Of a stretch of DNA of 39,290 nucleotides, positions 34,801 to 39,290 are shown one piece after another; within the stretch, counting starts at the first letter, position 1, and each line of letters starts with the position of its first letter. The translations under genes and the position numbers were made by a program. Origin of the DNA: an uncultured Lentisphaeria bacterium (GTDB lineage Bacteria > Verrucomicrobiota > Lentisphaeria > Victivallales > UBA1829); contig CASEFP010000230.1 in assembly GCA_949287225.1 (NCBI GenBank), positions 1-39,290 on the forward strand, read 5' to 3'. The notes under the pieces were generated by a model, which searched no databases, was not told the origin of the DNA, and saw only the letters and a list, made by a program, of their open reading frames with translations.

Positions 34801-35000
34801 AGCTCGGTCTTCATCCTTCCCGCATCAGGAGAGGCTTCCTCAGGAGCGGGTGCGCTCACCATAGTCACTTCGGTGGAATACTTTATTTCATGATCTATCG
34901 ACGAAACAGCGGAACCCCTCTCCGAATCCGGCGGCACCCGGGAGGATGCCGCATCAGGAGAGGAATTCTGATTGTTTTTCCGTGTTCCGTTTCCGCTCAT
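31815..35000 (-). CDS. Transmembrane Hanks-type Ser/Thr kinase with Sel1 repeats
   Basis: A 1061-residue membrane kinase. Residues 1-100 are disordered, with three Thr repeats (TEVTMV 43-48, TELTMV 65-70, TDVTMI 80-85). The kinase domain (~108-375) has GQGGMG (117-122), Lys139, HRDIKPDN (234-241), DLG (254-256) and GTPAYLAPEQ, so it looks active. A transmembrane helix lies at ~447-469. Outside are a Pro/Glu-rich linker, an Arg/Glu/Ala coiled coil built on a 39-bp repeat, a PEGA-like beta domain (~640-710), further beta domains and four or five Sel1/TPR-like repeats (~905-1055). It overlaps the upstream gene by ATGA, so translation is coupled. It probably phosphorylates Tad and FHA partners encoded around it. 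Confidence 0.92.
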   Translation of the reverse strand: MSGNGTRKNNQNSSPDAASSRVPPDSERGSAVSSIDHEIKYSTEVTMVSAPAPEEASPDAGRMKTELTMVANTPDNPHRTDVTMIQENPAEAGEKNIGDDLQPGDRIDRYTIVRKLGQGGMGSVYLVRHETLGVFRAAKVLSGELYGRGGEFVKRFIQEAKMACSISHPNIVNVLDVVDESDSGLCYIIMEYVDGGTVRNVLHSIPHLSEIHAIIIAEAVAEALKAAAEQKIVHRDIKPDNVMLTRRGEVKLADLGIAKNTEENLQLTKSHIMMGTPAYLAPEQAQDAHSVDVRADIYSLGATLYEMLTGEIPYPGKSTYDILTKLVSAPVPDPRALVDSISPQTARLVMKMLSKQAKQRQHSAEELLKEIRALNILPPDFDSQKSIRELLEQSGAGNYTPVSLTPTRGNPVSTWLMRHVLLQLETSLCRIEFCARMIDAMHRDIRIFYGVLSLVTLVLIGLPITFLLTAPPPIPDAPLPSQTLHDSPFVSDNSSSSEEVFPSDIPLSGESAPDIITSAQQAAPAAEPETADTPVPKEAETPLPVPEESETEAPPSAHDSARLAEEKRKLEEEQRQLEQERRELEAERKRAEERRRAEAERKRAEERRRAEAERSSRPPVSKTPNMQPPEVKKITVFAEITPVGARTVLTNEAGRELASQRVPVNGKVQFSVPAGQYRLSVSAPGFKSLERAFPVSDSRTITCVKIDLLHDVCACTVKVYGSAKLLEFLTDHAVELRIDDGEWKKITKFPYEMEVTRMNHTLSLQGKGIRPTVQSLKIAPDQAKCTTEIYLSEKDASLEITTKINEKISINLFGIWEPLKKNITLPPFKTYNLRWRISGGTESSIPIPELQPESIYKIVLEQKQQAAVPGEAEFAEAEKLIEDGDNKDAVEKLKAAAEKGHPEAMFRLGQMNEQGKGRWFASDTDALSCYRIAADPPLNHPQAQYQVGLFYEKGRGGLDRDIRKAIEWYKKSADQKNPDALFRIGMAYKDGDGNEPVDYTRMIEFFTAAAQAGHPDAQYQLGYSYENGIGVPINVGKAKYWYGKSAEQGNDKARRRRKALD
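33161..33248 (-). repeat. 39-bp tandem repeat inside the kinase coiled coil
   Basis: Two perfect 39-bp units (33161-33199 and 33200-33238) plus a 10-bp partial copy. In frame they encode a 13-residue Ala/Glu/Arg/Lys heptad-like unit (AEERRRAEAERKR). Copy number could vary without shifting the frame. Confidence 0.9.
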
Positions 35001-35365
35001 GGCTTCTTTTCTTTCTTCGGCTCTTCTTTCAGCACACCCCAGGCAAATCCGGTGAGAGACACATCCTCACGCCAGTATTGCACCAGGATCCTATCTTTGC
35101 CGTTCCACCACATTTCCAGTGATTTCCAGTGGACACGGTCATATTCGACCGTCTTCAATTTCATCCAGCCCTGTTTCCGCAAGGAAAGATCAAAATTCCT
35201 TTTTGCAGCGATGTAGGAAAGAGACATGGTGCCGCATTGCCGCCACGTTTTTCCGTCCGCGTTTTCATCGGCGGAAAGTTGCGAATCCGCGGGGAGGCGG
35301 ATGTCCGCTGCCGCCGCCGCGAATGCAAGGGAAAATGCGCATAAAAATACCGACAGGAATTTCAT
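34997..35365 (-). CDS. Small exported protein of unknown function in the Tad locus
   Basis: A 122-residue protein from the ATG at 35365, where GGAG lies nine bases upstream; ATGs at 35380 and 35371 are possible. It has a classic signal peptide (KFLSVFLCAFSLAFAAAAA), so it is periplasmic. The mature part is Trp-rich (seven Trp in about 100 residues) and ends in a Lys/Glu-rich tail. No domain is recognised. It lies between tadE, whose stop overlaps its start region, and the kinase, whose ATG overlaps its TGA. That placement suggests a function tied to both, for example sensing by the outer part of the kinase. Confidence 0.65.
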   Translation of the reverse strand: MKFLSVFLCAFSLAFAAAAADIRLPADSQLSADENADGKTWRQCGTMSLSYIAAKRNFDLSLRKQGWMKLKTVEYDRVHWKSLEMWWNGKDRILVQYWREDVSLTGFAWGVLKEEPKKEKKP

Positions 35366-35367
35366 AC

Positions 35368-36042
35368 TCATTTGCTCCATGCCTCGAATTGCGGATTCCG
35401 AATATACTCGGCGCCGTCGCTGACGGAAAGCGACCGCGGCTTATCGTCTGGGACTCCTTCTCGATCAATGAAGGCGGTGCGGTATTCCACATACCACAGC
35501 GGCCCGCCCTGCGCAAGTTCGCGGCCCGATTTTTCACGGACATCGTAATTTGCGCGCATCAGCACGCTGTGGGTGTCCGGGCTCTCGATTTCACGCGATT
35601 TGAATGAAAGATTGTCCCATAACTTTTTATCAGGCGACTTGCCGATGTCGGCGAAAAGCTGAATCGCTCCTTTCCGACATCCCACCGCCCAGACAGGAAG
35701 AACCATCTTGAGTTCCGCCGCTCCGCGCACTACGGAATACCAGTCCGCCTTCGTTTTGCGGGATGAAAACGATTCCAGTTTCGTCCCCTCGGCGAATTCT
35801 CCGTCCGGGAAAAAAGCTTCCGACGCATCTTTCTTCACCTTGTCATCATCCTTATTCTCGTATCGGTTGCCGGAGAGCCAAACAGCGAAACGGTCGGCCG
35901 CGGTCAGCCTGTTGCGTCCGAGTTCCAAATCGCCGAGCAGATAGATTCCGCTGAAAAAAGCGATATACAAAGGAATCACGAGGATCGCTTCCATCAGAAC
36001 CGATCCCCGTTCCGTCATCATTTTTTCCAGCGTGTTCCTCAT
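35368..36042 (-). CDS. tadE: TadE-like pseudopilin
   Basis: A 224-residue protein with a cytoplasmic leader of about 12 residues and TERGSVLMEAILVIPLYIAFF: Gly, then Glu at +5 and a hydrophobic helix, as in TadE/TadF minor pseudopilins. The periplasmic part is charged and aromatic with no recognised domain. It begins four bases after the Flp-like gene with a weak ribosome-binding site, so it is probably translated in step with it. Minor pseudopilins are thought to prime or tip the Flp fibre. Confidence 0.8.
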   Translation of the reverse strand: MRNTLEKMMTERGSVLMEAILVIPLYIAFFSGIYLLGDLELGRNRLTAADRFAVWLSGNRYENKDDDKVKKDASEAFFPDGEFAEGTKLESFSSRKTKADWYSVVRGAAELKMVLPVWAVGCRKGAIQLFADIGKSPDKKLWDNLSFKSREIESPDTHSVLMRANYDVREKSGRELAQGGPLWYVEYRTAFIDREGVPDDKPRSLSVSDGAEYIRNPQFEAWSK

Positions 36043-36046
36043 TTCA

Positions 36047-36370
36047 TTACTGTCCGCCTTTTACGCCATGCATGTAGTCGGAATATTGGCTCGCGACTTC
36101 GGCATCCTTTTCCGTATCTTCCCGGAATCGCTGCTGAATTTCCGAAAAATCCTCATCCGGCAAGGGAGCCATGACATAGGACATCAGGGCAAACTGTTTG
36201 GTGACGGCGCGGGAGAATGTGATAACCATCATCACCGCGCCGCCTGCAATCAGAACGCAGAGAAGCACATACTCCATCGTAACGGCACCGGAAGCACTGA
36301 AAACGAGACGACGGAAAAATCCTGCCTTGCGTTTCCACCATGACCGTTTTGCCTTATTTTGCATGTGCAT
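36047..36370 (-). CDS. Flp-type pilin-like protein (107 aa)
   Basis: A small protein with a basic leader (residues 1-28) and then SGAVTMEYVLLCVLIAGG, a match to the Flp prepilin signal: Gly, four residues, Glu5, Tyr6 and a hydrophobic helix. The mature part is about 75-80 residues, slightly longer than common Flp pilins, with an acidic C-terminal extension. The ATG at 36370 has AGGAG a suitable distance upstream (a TTG three bases earlier is possible). Together with tadE it forms a pilin cassette. It is a candidate for the main pilin of this system. Confidence 0.8.
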   Translation of the reverse strand: MHMQNKAKRSWWKRKAGFFRRLVFSASGAVTMEYVLLCVLIAGGAVMMVITFSRAVTKQFALMSYVMAPLPDEDFSEIQQRFREDTEKDAEVASQYSDYMHGVKGGQ

Positions 36371-36396
36371 CAAGCTCTCCTGTATCGTTTCCGTTG

Positions 36397-36933
36397 TTAT
36401 CTGCCCAAATTGAGGAGTCCCTGAAGAAACTTCTGGCTTCTTTCATAATCCTCTTTATTGTTTTCCTTGAGCTTCTTGTCCGATTCCAGATGCCATTTCC
36501 AAATCTCTTTCCCGATCTTTCTGATCTGCTCCATCACCCATTGGTTCTTGCGGATGCCTTCTCCGAACACATCCACAATCGCAGTTTCCCATGCCTGCAG
36601 GAATTCTTTTTCGTTTGTAGCAAGACTGGCCTGAATTCCACCCCAGACAAGTGCATTCACTTTTTTTATTTTATCGACCCATCCGAGCCATTTTGCTCCG
36701 GCCTGCATCAGAGGATTCCCGCTTTTCTCCATAACTTTGGTGGTAAGTTTTTCAAGTTCTTCCTTTGACATAACGCTCTCGGTGGCTTTGCTCTTTTTCG
36801 CGGTATCGTTTTTCTGAACCGTTGAAGAGGTCTCCTTGGATTTTTCAGCCGCCACGAGGTCGACGGAAAGGAAAACACATCCGCATACCAATAGTATTGC
36901 CATTGAAAATCTGATTGTTCCGTTGTTTTTCAT
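36397..36933 (-). CDS. Exported protein of unknown function (178 aa)
   Basis: The ATG at 36933 is preferred because AAGGAG is eight bases upstream and only two from the ATG at 36939. A signal peptide (MAILLVCGCVFLSVDLVAA) ends near residue 30. A Lys/Ser/Thr-rich linker follows, then a mainly helical domain with many Trp (residues ~80-150). No known domain. It is paired with the exported protein just upstream (11 bases), and both precede the pilin genes. It could be a periplasmic assembly factor or secreted cargo. Confidence 0.65.
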   Translation of the reverse strand: MKNNGTIRFSMAILLVCGCVFLSVDLVAAEKSKETSSTVQKNDTAKKSKATESVMSKEELEKLTTKVMEKSGNPLMQAGAKWLGWVDKIKKVNALVWGGIQASLATNEKEFLQAWETAIVDVFGEGIRKNQWVMEQIRKIGKEIWKWHLESDKKLKENNKEDYERSQKFLQGLLNLGR

Positions 36934-36950
36934 AATCATGGCTCCTTAGT

Positions 36951-37943
36951 TTATTTGCTTTTGATGTTCATGATCTGCTGAGCAAACTTGTCGTTCAAAA
37001 AGAGCATGAGAAAACTGGGTTTCCCGTTTTCTTTCGGAACAGAAACCAAAATGGCAAGCTCCGGCCAAAGGGTCGAGGAATATGCGTAGACCGACTGATC
37101 TTTCCCATTCAAAAAGGCGGTAATGACGATGCTCTCTCTCGTTTCAGCGGGAAATGCAGTGAATTTTTCAAGCATGCTTTTGGCATTTCCGCCGGAAAAC
37201 ACTTTTCCCAGCTCGTCAGCGCTTCCGGATTGAAGCAGATCTCCGAAACGGTCCGCCTCCTTCAGCGCAGCACTGTTGCCGGGGTCCTTGAGCGAGGCAA
37301 GCAACTTCGCATTCAGATAAGCATTGAGTGTCACATCTGCAAACATGCCGTCCGAATCGTTTTTCAGATATTTGGCAAATTCCGCCGTTGCGTCCTTCCC
37401 TGAAAACTTGCTGTCAAAAACTTTTTTTGTGGCCTGATAGGTTTGAATGATCGCCAGATCAAAAGCCTCGCTTGTCGGAAAAATGGATTGCGCGGGTTTT
37501 TCCGCATCGAATTTTTCTCCACGGAAAACCGAACCCGGAAGGAAAATAAAGTTTTCCGGTGCGCTGAAACGCTCGGAATTATCCATCTGGAACAGGAGGA
37601 TGGAATCCTGCCATACATTGTAGAAAGCCGCAATTCCACTGTATTCATTCTGAGTGCCCGTGAAAACAACAGCGGTGGCAAAGAAATTTTTCAGCAACGG
37701 AGCACTGCCGTTTTCCAGGACTGTCGGCTGGATCATTTTTTCCCATTTTGCTCCGGCACCTTTGCTCATCCAATCCCTGACCGTCTTCACCGGCGTTTCC
37801 TTGGCAAAAATTCGCATGACGGAAATATTGCCTTCAAACGGATTTCCCACGGTGTCTTGTGTATTTTCTGCAAATGCCGTCTGCATGCTTCCCGCACACC
37901 CCATGATGAGTGCGGCCGTTGTCAGCAATTTTGTTGTCTTCAT
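36951..37943 (-). CDS. Exported protein of unknown function (330 aa)
   Basis: The signal peptide (TAALIMGCAGSMQTAFA) is followed by cleavage at AFA-E. The mature protein is soluble-looking, alternating strands and helices, with aromatic patches (AAFYNVWQDSILLFQMD, then ENFIFLPGSVFRG). No recognised domain. AGGAG lies 11 bases before the ATG at 37943. It sits between the TadG-like gene (23 bases) and the 178-aa exported gene (11 bases), so it belongs to the pilus operon. Confidence 0.65.
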   Translation of the reverse strand: MKTTKLLTTAALIMGCAGSMQTAFAENTQDTVGNPFEGNISVMRIFAKETPVKTVRDWMSKGAGAKWEKMIQPTVLENGSAPLLKNFFATAVVFTGTQNEYSGIAAFYNVWQDSILLFQMDNSERFSAPENFIFLPGSVFRGEKFDAEKPAQSIFPTSEAFDLAIIQTYQATKKVFDSKFSGKDATAEFAKYLKNDSDGMFADVTLNAYLNAKLLASLKDPGNSAALKEADRFGDLLQSGSADELGKVFSGGNAKSMLEKFTAFPAETRESIVITAFLNGKDQSVYAYSSTLWPELAILVSVPKENGKPSFLMLFLNDKFAQQIMNIKSK

Positions 37944-37966
37944 GCTGTTTTTTCTCCTGTTCTGTT

Positions 37967-39290
37967 TTAGTGGTGTAAATGCGACTTCGCAGCGGAAAAT
38001 TCTATGTTTGAATAGGAACTGAATTGATCTTTCCCCACAAAAGTCTTAGATGCGCCCAGCTTCTTTGCCAAATCTTCAAGCAGATTTGATTGGGGAGTCG
38101 AATCCTTGTCCCGCAGCGGCAAGAACAGGGCGTCCCAGTCCGCCACGCACAGATTGTCCTGGTCCTCGATACTTCCCGTATTGCGGTATTCCCCCTTTTC
38201 CCATTCGGGAAGACGATACCCGGCACGCGCTCCGGAAATGCTCCACATGGTCTGATTGCCGCCACCGACGTTGAATGCCGAATAGATCCCGGACTGTTCA
38301 CCGCCTCCGAAAATGAAGGCAAAGGGATTATTCAAAGGACGCGACACTCCTGCAATAATTGCTCCGTCAGGCTTAAAAAAGTTGGATTTCAATACCATCG
38401 GACATGCTTTCTCCCCGGTATAATACTCGTCTCTTCCCTGTTCGCCTGTAACAGGCGGAGCCGCCTGGGCGGAGAATCCGGCATAATGACACACGGTGTC
38501 ATGCCACCAGAGTTGATTGTAAGTGAACCATCTGGCGCTGAGAGTATTTCCGATCTGCTGATAATTCCGCTGGAATCCTTCGGCGCCGGCAAGAGTCAGC
38601 CATGTATTCGCTCCGATCCCGAGCGTCTCCTCGGCTGAAGTGGAAAAATCCCCGAATCCGAGAAAACGGCCTTCGTCATCGGATGAAAGGGCTTCAAAAT
38701 AAAGGTTCGCATCCTTCAACTCGTAAAGGGTCCATTGTATTTTGCGTTTTTCCCTGGTTTTTCTGTCATTTTCCGTCAGGGAGACATTGGCGTTGACGGC
38801 AAATTCCACCGCATTTTCAATCCGTGTCTTCATGCCGGAAATCAATTCCTTCTCCGCCTGATTCATGGAAGCGACACAGTTCCGCAGAGATTTCAGAAGC
38901 GACACCGGATTCTGCGCCGCATTCACGGCAAGCCCCCCGAGGATTTCCGGAATTCCCACGTTCTGCGATTCGTTCAGGCGGATTACCTGATGAGCAATCC
39001 CTTCACTTGCTCCGCCGGAAGGATCGACTCCGACCCGCCAGTTGACCGTCTCGATTTTGTGCCAGCAGCAGGCGCAGAGCTGCTGGGCGGCGGCAGTCAC
39101 GGCGCGGTCATGCTCCCAGCGCTCCGCCACTTTGGTCAGCCAGGCTCCGACGATGTGATCCATCTGGCGGCGCGTCATCATGACGTAATTCCAGGCCATT
39201 GCCTTGTTGATGACGGCGACACGGCTGATCGTGTCCGCCTGAACCAGCGCCCCGGAATACGCGGCGGCGTCTGCCGCGTTTTGCAGTTCG
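37967..39290 (-). CDS. TadG-like Tad pilus protein (N-terminus outside window)
   Basis: The frame is open from the window edge to TAA at 37967, giving about 440 residues; an internal ATG at 39199 is not the true start. The first visible residues, QNAADAAAYSGALVQADT, are the region that follows the membrane helix in TadG-type proteins (usually an ADAAALAGA-like stretch). The remainder is long, Trp- and Gly-rich, with no vWA motif that can be recognised. TadG helps couple the inner-membrane platform and the outer channel. Operon position before the pilin genes fits. Confidence 0.65.
   Translation of the reverse strand, partial: ELQNAADAAAYSGALVQADTISRVAVINKAMAWNYVMMTRRQMDHIVGAWLTKVAERWEHDRAVTAAAQQLCACCWHKIETVNWRVGVDPSGGASEGIAHQVIRLNESQNVGIPEILGGLAVNAAQNPVSLLKSLRNCVASMNQAEKELISGMKTRIENAVEFAVNANVSLTENDRKTREKRKIQWTLYELKDANLYFEALSSDDEGRFLGFGDFSTSAEETLGIGANTWLTLAGAEGFQRNYQQIGNTLSARWFTYNQLWWHDTVCHYAGFSAQAAPPVTGEQGRDEYYTGEKACPMVLKSNFFKPDGAIIAGVSRPLNNPFAFIFGGGEQSGIYSAFNVGGGNQTMWSISGARAGYRLPEWEKGEYRNTGSIEDQDNLCVADWDALFLPLRDKDSTPQSNLLEDLAKKLGASKTFVGKDQFSSYSNIEFSAAKSHLHH

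Overview
The window looks like chromosome from a Lentisphaeria/Victivallales-type bacterium (PVC superphylum). This is inferred from gene content, not from a marker gene: tandem pseudopilin-like proteins with an H-X9-DG motif, a DUF5107-type carbohydrate-related protein, a glycosidase-like protein with an amidotransferase-like domain, and a Tad locus rich in Ser/Thr kinase and FHA domains. Nearly everything lies on the minus strand; only the bile-acid-symporter-family gene and an IS fragment are on the plus strand. No rRNA, tRNA or CRISPR array was seen.

Left part (1-12.3 kb). The window opens inside the C-terminus of an IS5/IS4-like transposase, followed by about 0.9 kb without a convincing gene. 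Next come a large glycosidase-like protein (minus), a BASS-family transporter (plus) with a promoter at 3451-3479, a Ca2+/Na+ antiporter, pyrF and a LysR regulator. A four-gene surface-sugar operon then reads leftward from a strong promoter at 12281-12309: rfbF, rfbG, rfbH and a membrane-anchored family 2 glycosyltransferase. It makes CDP-4-keto-3,6-dideoxyglucose, but no finishing reductase or epimerase is present.

Middle (12.5-16.8 kb). Two tandem pseudopilin/H-X9-DG paralogues share an 81-bp identical block, and the upstream one has its own promoter. Beside them is a DUF5107+TPR gene whose true C-terminus lies in the -1 frame after a G6 tract, a clear frameshift. This gene has a long leader with a strong promoter and a perfect 9-bp inverted repeat.

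Right part (16.9-39.3 kb). One uninterrupted run of 20 minus-strand genes, with gaps of 4-43 nt or overlaps, encodes a Tad (tight adherence/Flp) pilus machine: TadG-like, two Flp-type pilins with the G/XXXXEY signal, TadE, CpaB, secretin CpaC, an FHA-CpaF fusion ATPase, TadB, TadC and a second CpaF. Embedded in it is a complete protein-phosphorylation module: a 1061-aa transmembrane Hanks kinase with Sel1 repeats, a PP2C phosphatase, a minimal atypical kinase and two transmembrane FHA proteins, giving four FHA domains in all. Several secreted proteins and a lipoprotein of unknown function are interleaved. Kinase, phosphatase and phosphothreonine readers sitting between core pilus genes, with threonine-rich repeat motifs in the kinase and one FHA protein, suggest a pilus controlled by phosphorylation. 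TadZ/CpaE and the prepilin peptidase are not in the window; the operon continues past the right edge.
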